DNA of 64,000 bases. Origin: Paenibacillus rhizosphaerae. Its GTDB lineage: Bacteria; Bacillota; Bacilli; Paenibacillales; Paenibacillaceae. Within the stretch, counting starts at the first letter, position 1; each line of letters starts with the position of its first letter. This document shows, piece after piece, positions 8,773 to 17,260 of this stretch. Made by a program: the position numbers and the translations under genes. The stretch covers positions 463,327-527,326 of the forward strand of contig NZ_JACHXJ010000004.1 in the NCBI RefSeq assembly GCF_014192015.1, written 5' to 3'. A model generated the notes under the pieces. The model did no database searches, was not told where the DNA came from, and worked only from the letters and a program-made list of their open reading frames with translations.

Positions 8773-9914
8773 ATATGACGGAACAGGCCGCGCAAACGGT
8801 ATGGGTAAATGAAGCTTGGGGCAAGGCGCTGGATAAAGTCCGGCGCACGAGCCAGCGCATCGGGGCGGGATTTCCCCATGCCAGCCAAAACGGCGAGTAT
8901 GTGCTGGAACCCCCGCACTGGTGGACAGCGGGCTTCTGGCCGGGGCTGCTTTGGCTGCTGTATAACGGCAGCGGGGACGAGCGCCTGCGGGGGATCGCCG
9001 AGGAATGCGAGGCGCGGCTCGATGAAGTACTGGACGGCTACACCCGTCTCGACCATGACCTGGGATTTATGTGGACGCTGACGAGCCTGGCTACCTACAA
9101 GCTGACGGGAAGCGAGGAGTCGAAGCGGAGGGCGCTCAAGGCGGCCAATTACCTGGCTGCCCGCTTTAATTTGAAAGGCCGGTTCATCCGCGCCTGGAAT
9201 CCGTGGTCCGCAGGCGAGGATAACGCCGGCGTCGCCATCATCGACTGCGCCATGAACGTGCCGCTGCTGTTCCAGGCATCCGCCATGACCGGCGATCCGA
9301 GGTACCGCCACATCGCTGAGGCGCATATGGACACGGTGGCCGCCGACTTTGTCCGGCCGGACGGCTCCGTGTATCATATCATGCGCTACGACCCGGACAC
9401 GGGCGAGCGCATCGGCGGCCTCGGCGGCCAGGGCTATGCGCCGGAGTCAGCCTGGTCCCGCGGCACGGCCTGGGCCATATACGGCCTGACGCTGGCCTAT
9501 CATCATACCGGCAAGCAAGCCTATTTGGACACGGCCAAGCGCGTCGCCCACTTCTTCCTTGCCAATCTGCCGGAGGACCACGTGCCACACTGGGATTTCC
9601 GGGCGCCGCTGGAAGAAAGGCAGTACCGCGACTCCTCGGCCGGTGCGTGCGCGGCCAGCGGGCTGCTCCTGCTGTCGGAGCAGGTGGGTGAGCTGGAAGC
9701 GGCCGTCTACCGTGAGCCGGCTGTGCGCATGCTGGAGTCGCTGTACGTGAACTACGGCGCTTTTGACGATCATGCGCAGGAAGGCCTCATTTTGCATGGG
9801 ACGAGCCATTATCCGAACCAAACGAACGTGGATGTGCCGCTGATTTACGGCGACTTTTTCTTCGTGGAAGGCCTTGCCCGGCTGCAGGGGAAGGGACCGT
9901 TTTATTGGGAATAA
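8769..9914 (+). CDS. GH88 unsaturated glucuronyl hydrolase
   Basis: A 381-residue (alpha/alpha)6-barrel hydrolase of family GH88, which removes the unsaturated uronic acid that lyases leave at the non-reducing end. Visible family landmarks are WWTAGFWPGLLWLLY near residue 51, HDLGF (Asp97) and IIDCAMN (Asp159); by analogy with the Bacillus UGL enzyme these two Asp residues are the catalytic pair. SRGTAWAIYGL and DSSAGACAASGLLLL are also typical. There is no signal peptide. The ATG overlaps the lyase stop by four bases. Together with the lyase this completes depolymerisation of the imported substrate in the cytoplasm. Confidence 0.92.
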   Translation: MNMTEQAAQTVWVNEAWGKALDKVRRTSQRIGAGFPHASQNGEYVLEPPHWWTAGFWPGLLWLLYNGSGDERLRGIAEECEARLDEVLDGYTRLDHDLGFMWTLTSLATYKLTGSEESKRRALKAANYLAARFNLKGRFIRAWNPWSAGEDNAGVAIIDCAMNVPLLFQASAMTGDPRYRHIAEAHMDTVAADFVRPDGSVYHIMRYDPDTGERIGGLGGQGYAPESAWSRGTAWAIYGLTLAYHHTGKQAYLDTAKRVAHFFLANLPEDHVPHWDFRAPLEERQYRDSSAGACAASGLLLLSEQVGELEAAVYREPAVRMLESLYVNYGAFDDHAQEGLILHGTSHYPNQTNVDVPLIYGDFFFVEGLARLQGKGPFYWE

Positions 9915-10007
9915 GCAGGCGTTGTACTGCGGCGTAGGAGCGATTTGAAAAACGTGCAGGGTGGAGCGGCTGAAGCCGTGGTTTACAGCTGAATACTTGA
10001 ACGGGCG

Positions 10008-10041
10008 AAAGGAATGGGGCTTTGGAGTCTCATTCCTTTTT
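10008..10041 (+). terminator. Intrinsic terminator of the uronate-polysaccharide operon
   Basis: A 9-bp stem (AAAGGAATG at 10008-10016 pairing with CATTCCTTT at 10031-10039) is followed by a T-rich tract. It lies about 95 bases after the GH88 stop and separates this cluster from the GH43 gene. Confidence 0.75.
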
Positions 10042-10119
10042 ATTTTATATTTTTATAAAATAAATGAAGAGGATAACAGTCATTTCAGCAACGTTAAGTT
10101 AAATATTTTCCAAAATCAA

Positions 10120-10148
10120 TTGAAATTTACTGCCCGTCACTATATGAT
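10120..10148 (+). promoter_or_regulatory. Sigma-A-type promoter of the GH43 gene
   Basis: TTGAAA (10120-10125) and TATGAT (10143-10148) are separated by 17 bases in an AT-rich stretch. This leaves a 5' leader of roughly 190 bases before the GH43 start codon. Confidence 0.7.
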
Positions 10149-10183
10149 TAATTAAAACATTTTAGTTTTATTTAAATAAAAAA

Positions 10184-10198
10184 TGAAAGCGGTTTACA
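10184..10198 (+). promoter_or_regulatory. CcpA/LacI-type operator candidate
   Basis: TGAAAGCGGTTTACA is a near-palindrome resembling a catabolite-responsive element, with one extra base in the right half compared with the usual 14-bp consensus. It sits about 35 bases downstream of the -10 box, where a bound repressor would block elongation. This fits catabolite repression of an extracellular arabinanase, but a local LacI/GalR-family repressor would fit equally well. Confidence 0.5.
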
Positions 10199-10347
10199 GG
10201 TTAATGAAGCGGTAGATAAGGAGGGATCGGTCGCTGGGCCGCGGCAGGCGCCACCATGAAGAAGCGCTGAGCGGATCAATGAATGCGTTTTCGTCAAAGG
10301 CTGAATGATCTTATTTTTGAAGACTTTATTTTTTGGAGGGAGCAAAC

Positions 10348-12888
10348 ATGAACAGAAGGTGGGTTTCGGCATTGTTGATGGTGATGCTGTTCGTCACGGT
10401 TCCGGGCCAGGTGTTCGGCACCGGGCCGGACCGTACGGCCCAGAAAGGCGGCAAGACGCAGGAGCAGCAGGGACAGCCGCCGGTATATCAAAATGTATCC
10501 GTACACGATCCATCCATCGTGAAGGACGGGGATACGTATTACGTATTCGGTTCGCATATTGAGGCGGCCCAATCGAAGGACCTGCAGAGCTGGTCCCGTT
10601 TTACGAACGGGTATACGACGCCGGGCAACGTGCTGTACGGCGATCTGGCGCAAAATTTGGCCGGGTCGTTCGCCTGGGCCGGTCAGAATGATTCGGACAG
10701 CAAGGGCGGCTTTTCTGTGTGGGCTCCCGACGTGTTCTGGAATCCCGAATATGTGAATGCGGACGGCACCAAGGGTGCCTATATGCTGTACTACTGCACG
10801 TCCTCGACGTATATCCGGTCGGCCATCGGGTTTGCCGTGTCGCCAAAGATCGAAGGGCCTTATCAATATGTCGATACCCTGGTATACTCCGGCTTTACGG
10901 AGGGCGATGCCAAGGATAAGGACAGTGTGATCAATAAAAAGTGGACGAACACGAACATTCCGAAGCTGATCGACGCCGGACAGCTTAGCGGGGCAAGCGG
11001 CGCCTGGTTCAACGCTGGCGGGTCGTATGCCAACGGCACGTATCCGAATGCGATCGATCCGAACTTGTACCACGACAAAAACGGGCAGCTCTGGATGTCA
11101 TACGGCTCCTGGTCCGGCGGTATCTTCGTCCTGCCCGTGGACCCGAAGACCGGCAAGGTGAAATATCCCGGCAAAGACAGCACGACCGCCGACGGACGCC
11201 TGGTGGACCGGTATTTCGGCACGAAGGTGGCCGGAGGCTACGGCAAATCGGGTGAAGGTCCGTACGTGGTATACGATAAAACCACCGGCTACTACTACCT
11301 GTACATGACCTACGGCTGGCTCGGAGCCGACGGCGGTTACAACATGCGGGTGTTCCGCGCGAAGAACCCGGACGGACCGTATGTGGATGCCCAGGGCCAG
11401 AACGCCGTTCTGCCCGGAGACACGGATAACGCGCCGTACGGCAACAAGCTGATGGGGAACTACCTGTTTGCCAGAGACGTGGGCGATCCGGGCACCGGCA
11501 TCGGCGTCGGCTATGTGTCCCCGGGGCATAACTCCGTGCTGCTGGATGACGCGACCGGCAAGCGGTTCCTCGTCTTCCATACCCGTTTCCCGCAGATGGG
11601 CGAAGCGCATGAGGTGCGGGTGCATCAAATGTACATGAACGCCGACGGCTGGCCGGTGGTCGCTCCATACCGGTATGCAGGGGAAACGCTGGGTAAGGTG
11701 GACCGTCAGGACCTGATCGGGGAATATAAGTTCATCAACCACGGAAAAGGGACAACGGCGGAGATCCAGTCCTCCGTATATATCCGGCTGAACAAGGACA
11801 ACACGATCTCGGGCGACGTGACCGGCACTTGGAAGAAGACCGGGCACAACGAGGCGGAGCTTGTCATTGCCGGTTCCGTGTACAAGGGCGTCTTCGCCAG
11901 CGGCTGGGATCCGGTGTCGGAGCGTTACGTTATGACCTTCACGGCTTCTTCGCGGGAGGGCGTGGCGGTCTGGGGCAGCCGGCTTGAAGACAAAGCCGAT
12001 CAGGCGTTGGTTAAAGACGTATACAACGATCTGAGTCTGGGGGATACGGCGAAGATCGTGTCAGACCTGGCCCTTCCGGCGGAAGGAACCCGGCACACCA
12101 CGATTACCTGGAAGAGCTCGGACGAAGCCGTCGTATCGGCCGCAGGCGAGGTGCACCGCCCGGCGGGCGGCGCGCCGGCCCAAGCGGTGCTGACTGCGAC
12201 GATCACCAAAGGCGGCACGACGCTGACGAAGTCCTTTACGGTGAGCGTTCTGCCGTACCAGGACGCCAAGCTGTCCGCTTATTACGGCCTTGAGGGCAAC
12301 TTTGCGGACGGTCAGGGGCGGTTTGCCGCAGGTACGGTGACCGGCGACCGGATTGACAAGTCCGGCGGCAGCATCACCTTCGCTGAGGGCAGACAAGGCC
12401 AGGCCGCCAAGTTCGACGGAGCCTCCGGGATCCGGCTGCCGGACGGACTGATCTCAAGCAACGCCTATTCGGTTGCGCTGTGGATCAAACCGGAGGAGCT
12501 GACGACGTATACGACGGCTTTCTTCGGCGCGAAGGACAGCGACCATTGGGTGAGCCTCGTACCCCGGGGAGCCGTCGCCAACAATACGATGGTCTGGTCG
12601 GGCAGCACGAGCTGGTATGACGGGGCGACCGGACTGACCATTCCGACCGGCGAATGGTCGCATCTGGCCTTTTCCGTGGAAAACGGCACGCTGACTGTGT
12701 ACGTGAACGGAGTGCAGAAGTTCAAGGGAGCGAACTTCCCGGACTGGTTTACCGGCACGAAGGCAAGCTTTAGCCTGGGCGTCAACTGGTGGGATCCGCC
12801 GTTTAAAGGGCTGATCGACGAGCTGCGCGTGTACGATGGCGCACTGACTCCTGCGCAGGCGGCGGATTTGGCCAAGAACCCGTCTTAA
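10348..12888 (+). CDS. Secreted GH43 endo-arabinanase with Ig-like and LamG domains
   Basis: An 846-residue secreted enzyme. A signal peptide covers about residues 1-25. The GH43 five-bladed propeller spans about 45-400, with the catalytic base Asp54 (VHDPSI), the pKa-modulating Asp237 (IDPNLYHD) and the acid Glu303 (GEGPYV). A small beta domain follows to about 550, then an atrophied bacterial Ig-like domain (about 555-640) and a C-terminal LamG/concanavalin-like module (about 650-840). The pattern is closest to Bacillus AbnB/YxiA endo-1,5-alpha-L-arabinanases (family knowledge). ATG follows TTGGAGGGAG. It is a single-gene unit with its own promoter, operator and terminator. Confidence 0.9.
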   Translation: MNRRWVSALLMVMLFVTVPGQVFGTGPDRTAQKGGKTQEQQGQPPVYQNVSVHDPSIVKDGDTYYVFGSHIEAAQSKDLQSWSRFTNGYTTPGNVLYGDLAQNLAGSFAWAGQNDSDSKGGFSVWAPDVFWNPEYVNADGTKGAYMLYYCTSSTYIRSAIGFAVSPKIEGPYQYVDTLVYSGFTEGDAKDKDSVINKKWTNTNIPKLIDAGQLSGASGAWFNAGGSYANGTYPNAIDPNLYHDKNGQLWMSYGSWSGGIFVLPVDPKTGKVKYPGKDSTTADGRLVDRYFGTKVAGGYGKSGEGPYVVYDKTTGYYYLYMTYGWLGADGGYNMRVFRAKNPDGPYVDAQGQNAVLPGDTDNAPYGNKLMGNYLFARDVGDPGTGIGVGYVSPGHNSVLLDDATGKRFLVFHTRFPQMGEAHEVRVHQMYMNADGWPVVAPYRYAGETLGKVDRQDLIGEYKFINHGKGTTAEIQSSVYIRLNKDNTISGDVTGTWKKTGHNEAELVIAGSVYKGVFASGWDPVSERYVMTFTASSREGVAVWGSRLEDKADQALVKDVYNDLSLGDTAKIVSDLALPAEGTRHTTITWKSSDEAVVSAAGEVHRPAGGAPAQAVLTATITKGGTTLTKSFTVSVLPYQDAKLSAYYGLEGNFADGQGRFAAGTVTGDRIDKSGGSITFAEGRQGQAAKFDGASGIRLPDGLISSNAYSVALWIKPEELTTYTTAFFGAKDSDHWVSLVPRGAVANNTMVWSGSTSWYDGATGLTIPTGEWSHLAFSVENGTLTVYVNGVQKFKGANFPDWFTGTKASFSLGVNWWDPPFKGLIDELRVYDGALTPAQAADLAKNPS

Positions 12889-12921
12889 GCATGAGCATGC
12901 CCCAAGATAGGCAGTAATAAT

Positions 12922-12967
12922 AAGGGACGAAGTGAAAAGAGGAAAACTCTTTCCCTTCGTCCCTTTT
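12922..12967 (+). terminator. Intrinsic terminator after GH43
   Basis: An 11-bp stem (AAGGGACGAAG at 12922-12932 with CTTCGTCCCTT at 12955-12965) ends in TTTT. It closes the GH43 transcription unit. The reverse strand also offers an A/T-flanked stem, but no leftward gene ends here. Confidence 0.8.
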
Positions 12968-13192
12968 GATTTACCTGAATGGAACACAAACTGGACACTA
13001 GGAAGCTATTTCATTTGGATGCTGTTCTATTCAGGGAAGAAGGGAGATTCGCAGTCTCCTCTTATGTTTGTAAGCCTTTGCAAATGGAAGATACCATTTT
13101 AGGAGGTTTGAGGATAAACTAGGACTAGACAGCAGGATGGAAACGGCAAGCTCAGGATACATACCTATGAATGAAGGGTGAAAGATGGAAAC

Positions 13193-14206
13193 ATGAAGTT
13201 TATTTGGAACCGTTACATGCTGGGCGTGGCCATGATCCATGTCCTGGGGCTGCTCGCCTTATTTACGGTGGCGCCCGACCATCCGGCTTTTGTCGGCATG
13301 GGAATTGCGGCATACGTCTTTGGCGTCCGCCATGCTTTTGATATCGACCATATCGCCGCGGTCGATAACACGATACGCAAATTGGTAGCGCAGAAAAGGG
13401 ACTCCCGGGGCGTAGGTTTCTTCTTCTCTCTGGGGCACTCGACGGTCGTCTTCCTGTTGGCGGTGCTGACGGCCATCTCCGCACGCTTTGTCGCCAAACA
13501 TATGTCCGGCATGCAGGAAATCGGCGGCATTATCGGGGTGACCGTGTCAGGGGTATTCCTGCTGTTCCTTGCCGTGCTCAATATCATGCTGTTTGCCCAG
13601 CTCTGGCGCACGTTCCGTCGAATTCGGGAAGACCGGCTCGGGGAAGCGGAGCTGGAGGAAATGTTCGAAGCGAAAGGCTTCTTTACGCGTTATTTGGGCA
13701 GATGGTTCAAGCTGGTCACAAAAAGCTGGCATATTTACCCGATCGGCTTCCTGTTCGGCCTCGGTTTTGACACGGCCACCGAGATCTCGCTGCTGACGAT
13801 GTCGGCGGGGGCGGCGAACCAGCAGGTTCCAGTTCTCGGCATTATTGCGCTGCCGTTGTTGTTTGCGGCCGGCATGAGCCTGTTCGATACGCTGGACGGC
13901 CTCATGATGACCAAGAGCTATGCCTGGGCCGGCGACCGCCCGGTCCGGAAGGTCTACTACAACCTGATCGTCACGGCCATTTCGGTGGTGGCCGCCCTTG
14001 CGGTCGGTGCAGTAGAGCTGGTGCAGATTACGATGGAGAAGCTCCATTTGTCCGGCGGCATTTGGGATGTGATCGCTGGCATCGACTTCGGCAACCTTGG
14101 TATTTTCCTGGTGGTAGCGTTTCTGGCCATCTGGGGCGTAGCCGTGATCATATGGAAGGTATACCGTATCGAAGAGCGGCATGCGGTGAAGGGGAAAAGC
14201 TTGTAA
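13193..14206 (+). CDS. NiCoT-family nickel/cobalt transporter (HoxN/NixA type)
   Basis: A 337-residue integral membrane permease with about eight membrane segments that imports Ni2+ or Co2+. Family signatures are visible: RHAFDIDHIAAVDNT near residue 45 (metal-binding HxxxDH in the second segment), LGHSTVV near 83, and LGFDTATEI near 190. ATG at 13193 is chosen because MKFIWNRYM matches the expected short N-terminus; a GTG at 13178 is an alternative and neither has a convincing ribosome binding site. No urease, hydrogenase or cobalamin genes adjoin, so the cofactor served is unknown. Supplying cobalt for B12 is possible given the cobalamin riboswitch later in the window. Confidence 0.9.
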   Translation: MKFIWNRYMLGVAMIHVLGLLALFTVAPDHPAFVGMGIAAYVFGVRHAFDIDHIAAVDNTIRKLVAQKRDSRGVGFFFSLGHSTVVFLLAVLTAISARFVAKHMSGMQEIGGIIGVTVSGVFLLFLAVLNIMLFAQLWRTFRRIREDRLGEAELEEMFEAKGFFTRYLGRWFKLVTKSWHIYPIGFLFGLGFDTATEISLLTMSAGAANQQVPVLGIIALPLLFAAGMSLFDTLDGLMMTKSYAWAGDRPVRKVYYNLIVTAISVVAALAVGAVELVQITMEKLHLSGGIWDVIAGIDFGNLGIFLVVAFLAIWGVAVIIWKVYRIEERHAVKGKSL

Positions 14207-14211
14207 ATGAT

Positions 14212-14268
14212 AAAAAAACGGGATCCACCCGGCGTTATTATGCCGGTTGGTCCCGTTTTTTTTTTTTT
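14212..14268 (+). terminator. Strong bidirectional intrinsic terminator
   Basis: An A-tract, an interrupted GC stem (ACGGGA...CCGGC loop GCCGG...TCCCGT) and a run of about 13 T residues. It ends the transporter unit and can also serve the leftward gene that stops at 14321. Confidence 0.85.
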
Positions 14269-14320
14269 GCAGGTCAATTTTTGTGGGGAAAATTCGCCGA
14301 TAGAAGCTGTCGTTCCTCCG

Positions 14321-14827
14321 CTATTTCTTTCGGCGCGGAATCGTCAGCGTCTCCCAAGCGTCCGATTGGATCTGCTTGGCGGCGTATATGATCTGGCCGA
14401 TATGGCTGGAATAGTGCGATACCTGCCGTTCGATCGCTTCCAGCACCGAATGCGGCTTTTCCCGGATGTAGACGGTCCGGAGCAGGTCCTCGCTGCCGAG
14501 GGAGCCGAGCGCCTGCAGAAAGACGTCCCAGCCGCGGTTCCAGATATCCAGCAGCTCTTCTCTCGAGGCGACGTTGCCCTCGAACTCGCGGTCCCGGTCG
14601 CGGCCATCTTTTTCCCCGTCGGACTCAAGGAAGTCCGTCCATCGGGAAATCATGTTCCCGCTTAAATGATGGACGATAACCGCGATGCTGTTGGAGTCTT
14701 CGTTTAACGACCAATTCAGCTTATCGTCCGGAACCTGCGCGATCGCCTTTTCGGCGGAAAGCTTCAGCTCGGCGAATTTATCATTGATCACCCGGAAATA
14801 TTCGGTTCCGATATCGTGGGCGCTCAT
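14321..14827 (-). CDS. DinB-like DUF1572 family protein
   Basis: A 168-residue predicted four-helix-bundle protein of the DinB/YfiT superfamily (DUF1572 branch). The conserved metal-site histidines expected for the superfamily are visible in VIVHHLSGNMISRW (near residue 53) and in QVSHYSSHIGQIIYAAKQI (near 137). Members are often divalent-metal dependent thiol transferases or of unknown function, so no specific reaction is proposed. The start is ATG at 14827, seven to eight bases after GGAGG; the longer GTG start at 14836 falls inside that site. It is monocistronic, convergent with the Ni/Co transporter. Confidence 0.8.
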   Translation of the reverse strand: MSAHDIGTEYFRVINDKFAELKLSAEKAIAQVPDDKLNWSLNEDSNSIAVIVHHLSGNMISRWTDFLESDGEKDGRDRDREFEGNVASREELLDIWNRGWDVFLQALGSLGSEDLLRTVYIREKPHSVLEAIERQVSHYSSHIGQIIYAAKQIQSDAWETLTIPRRKK

Positions 14828-14994
14828 TCCAACCACCTCCGCTTGAAAATGATTTCTTTACACCAGTATAGGTGCCGTTCTTCTTTCCCGGCAAGCAGGC
14901 GGATCCCCCTAGCGGATGATCCTCTGCATTTCGGGTTTTCCGGGTTTCTCACCGCTTTTGCCAGCCCCAGTCCCGGTTCTCATATCAAAATGAT

Positions 14995-16299
14995 TCACCC
15001 ACGGTTACTCAGCTCCGGGGCCGGGGGCACCAGCTTATCGATACCGCCCATATACGGCCGAAGGGCGCTCGGGATGTAAATCGAGCCGTCTTCCTGCTGA
15101 TGGTTTTCGAGCAGCGGGATCAGAATGCGGGGCGAAGCCACGGCCGTATTGTTCAGCGTGTGGCAGTACTGCAGCCTGCCTTCCGCATCGCGGTAGCGGA
15201 TGTTCGAGCGCCGGGCCTGGAAATCCAGCAGATTCGACGACGAATGGGTTTCGCCATAAGCTCCGCGGCTCGGCATCCAGGTTTCGATGTCGTACTGCTT
15301 ATACGTCTTCTGCGACATGTCTCCGGTGCAGACGGCCATCACCCGGTAAGGAAGCTCCAGCAGCTGCAGGATCTCTTCGGCATGCCCGGTGATTTCCTGA
15401 AGCATCGCCTCCGACGCCGCGGGATCGTTTTCGCAGAGGACGACCTGCTCAACCTTGGCAAATTGGTGGACGCGGTACAAGCCGCGTACGTCCCGGCCCG
15501 CCGAGCCGATTTCCCGGCGGAAGCAGCTCGACACGCCCGCCAGCCGGATCGGGAGGGCGGCGTCGATCACTTCGTCGCTGTAGTACGATACCAGCGACAC
15601 TTCCGAAGTGCCGACGAGCCACTTGTCCTCACCGGCCAGCTCATAGGTCTGATCCTTCCCGGTTGGGAAGAATCCCGACCTCGCCAGCGCCTCGGGACGG
15701 ACCATGACCGGCACGTCCATCGGCGTAAATCCGCGCGAGGCCAGAAGGTCAATCGCCAGCTTCTGCACGGCCAGATGAAGGAACAGGCCGGCCCCCTTCA
15801 AATAATAGCTGCGGCTGCCCGCCGTCTTGACCCCGCGCGGAATATCGAACAGATCGTGCAGCTCGCCGAGTGTGACGTGGTCCTTCATCTCAAAATCGAA
15901 TTCCCGCGGCGTCCCGATCCGGCGGACTTCCACATTGTCGCTGTCGTCCCTGCCAATCGGCGTATCCTCCGAGACAACGTTGGGGGCGAGGAGCATCAGT
16001 TCCTCAAATTTACCGGTTGCCTCGCGCAGACCGGCTTCGCAGCCGTCCAGGCTGCGATTAATTTCCTTAACTTGGCCCTTAACCTGCTCCGCAGCTTCGT
16101 CCTGGCCCTGCTTCAGCCATCCCGCGATGCTCTTGGTCAGCTCATTGCGCTGCGCCCTGAGCGATTCCGTCTCCTGCAGCAGCCTTCTTCGCTTCTCGTC
16201 CCATTCCAGCAGATCGTCCACCTGAAAGGGAATGTTTTTTTGCTCCGCGACTTGCTGTACCTGCTCCTGATGGTCACGGATGAATTGAATGTTTAGCAT
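14995..16299 (-). CDS. serS: Seryl-tRNA synthetase
   Basis: Cytoplasmic class II aminoacyl-tRNA synthetase of 434 residues, the normal length. The N-terminal coiled-coil tRNA-binding arm covers about residues 1-110 (MLNIQFIRDHQEQVQQ; long charged helices). The catalytic core follows with class II motif 2 (SSCFRREIGSAGRDVRGLYR) and motif 3 (LNNTAVASPRILIPLLE). ATG at 16299 follows AAAGGAG; a longer reading frame to 16392 runs into the T-box terminator and is rejected. Expression is controlled by the T-box leader immediately upstream, so uncharged tRNA-Ser should raise transcription. Confidence 0.97.
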   Translation of the reverse strand: MLNIQFIRDHQEQVQQVAEQKNIPFQVDDLLEWDEKRRRLLQETESLRAQRNELTKSIAGWLKQGQDEAAEQVKGQVKEINRSLDGCEAGLREATGKFEELMLLAPNVVSEDTPIGRDDSDNVEVRRIGTPREFDFEMKDHVTLGELHDLFDIPRGVKTAGSRSYYLKGAGLFLHLAVQKLAIDLLASRGFTPMDVPVMVRPEALARSGFFPTGKDQTYELAGEDKWLVGTSEVSLVSYYSDEVIDAALPIRLAGVSSCFRREIGSAGRDVRGLYRVHQFAKVEQVVLCENDPAASEAMLQEITGHAEEILQLLELPYRVMAVCTGDMSQKTYKQYDIETWMPSRGAYGETHSSSNLLDFQARRSNIRYRDAEGRLQYCHTLNNTAVASPRILIPLLENHQQEDGSIYIPSALRPYMGGIDKLVPPAPELSNRG

Positions 16300-16334
16300 C
16301 GTTACCGTCTCCTTTGTCCCTTTGTCCTGTAAAA

Positions 16335-16590
16335 AAGCAAAAAGCGCCCTCATCCCTTGGGACGAGGAGCGCTTGCTCGCGGTGCCACCCAATTTGACCG
16401 GCCTGCCGAAGACAGTGCCGATCCGCTTGGTTCCGCGATAACGGACGGATGCCGGTTAACTTAGAGAGGGATGGTGCAGCCGCTGCCGTCATGCTGTGCA
16501 CACACGGGAAACGCCATCCGCTCCGGTCGAAAACGCCTCACAGTTGGATGCTGTTCATCGGCGTAATGTCACTGTTCAGTTCTTTGCGGT
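16335..16590 (-). promoter_or_regulatory. T-box leader of serS (tRNA-Ser responsive)
   Basis: Reading leftward, the leader contains the hallmark T-box sequence GGGTGGCACCGCG (about 16376-16390 on the complementary strand), then a terminator stem (AAGCGCTCCTCGTCCC with GGGATGAGGGCGCTT) and a T-rich run. The antiterminator bulge reads TGGC, which would pair with a GCCA acceptor end, and tRNA-Ser has discriminator G. A long Stem I region lies at about 16450-16590. The specifier codon could not be fixed by eye. Confidence 0.9.
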
Positions 16591-16592
16591 TT

Positions 16593-16621
16593 AGTATAGC
16601 GTAAACCGATGAAAAGCACAA
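16593..16621 (-). promoter_or_regulatory. Promoter of the serS T-box transcript
   Basis: On the reverse strand TTGTGC (16621-16616) and TATACT (16598-16593) are 17 bases apart. Transcription would begin at about 16586, just before the T-box Stem I. Confidence 0.7.
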
Positions 16622-16635
16622 TATACGTACATCCC

Positions 16636-17106
16636 TTACCTGGATGCGTACTCCTCCAGAAACTTCTGTATTTCTTGGTGAATACGGAGCAGGCTCTCAA
16701 CATCGGAAGCAGGAATCTGCTCGAGGGCATGTCCCATGGCCTGGTAGGAGCGTGGCTTAACCGCAGACTGAAGGGAACGCTCCCGTCCATCTGCGGAAAG
16801 GCTCAGTTTGACCTCCCTGCGGTCCGTCTCGGAGATGACGCGGTCTACCAGTCCCGATTGGACGAGGCCCTCCACTTGAACGCTGATGGTGCTTTTGGGA
16901 GAAGAGAGGCGTTCGGTTAATTCCTTTAGCGTCATGCCGGGCGCGGTATACAGTGTGTTCAGGATGGCGAGCTGCAGCACGGTTAGTCCCAGGCTCTCCG
17001 CGTTGCTGCGCGTAAACTCCAGGAGGCGCTGCTGAATACCGGTAAAGGATTGAACGACTTCGGCGGCCAGCTTGATTTGCGGATCTTGGCGCTCTTGATG
17101 ATCCAT
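16636..17106 (-). CDS. MarR-family transcriptional regulator
   Basis: A 156-residue winged-helix repressor-type protein. The DNA-binding core is at about residues 40-110 (LTVLQLAILNTLYTAPGMTL, KELTERLSSPKSTISVQVEG, then the wing SETDRREVKLSLS); flanking helices form the dimer interface. ATG at 17106 follows GAAAGG. A perfect 16-bp palindrome lies 28 bases upstream, so autoregulation is likely, and the divergent small membrane-protein gene at 17261 may be a second target. No ligand or efflux pump is apparent nearby. Confidence 0.9.
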   Translation of the reverse strand: MDHQERQDPQIKLAAEVVQSFTGIQQRLLEFTRSNAESLGLTVLQLAILNTLYTAPGMTLKELTERLSSPKSTISVQVEGLVQSGLVDRVISETDRREVKLSLSADGRERSLQSAVKPRSYQAMGHALEQIPASDVESLLRIHQEIQKFLEEYASR

Positions 17107-17134
17107 GGTTCAGGCAACCTTTCGTCTATTAATT

Positions 17135-17150
17135 TGTTCAATATTGAACA
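17135..17150. promoter_or_regulatory. Palindromic operator for the MarR regulator
   Basis: TGTTCAATATTGAACA is a perfect 16-bp palindrome in the divergent region between the MarR gene and the DUF1328 gene. A further GTTCAA half-site follows at 17151. Size and symmetry match MarR-family operators, and the position would cover the MarR promoter. Confidence 0.75.
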
Positions 17151-17260
17151 GTTCAAGTACGGACAAATTATATGCGGATCTGGGGCATTTTTCAAGGTTC
17201 AAATCTCCGATTCAGGGTTAAAAACAAGTACCACATTCTAACGAAAGAAAGGTGATCACG

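Noticed and set aside
9961..10155. 64-codon open frame after the GH88 gene
   Set aside because: It runs through the terminator at 10008-10041, has no ribosome binding site, and its composition follows the AT-rich intergenic DNA.
13020..13192. Metal or cobalamin riboswitch before the Ni/Co transporter
   Set aside because: Looked for B12-box and NiCo-type motifs; none could be recognised, only a stray AGGAGG and AT-rich sequence.
16300..16392. Longer start for serS
   Set aside because: The extra codons are the T-box terminator and antiterminator sequence; AAAGGAG precedes the ATG at 16299.
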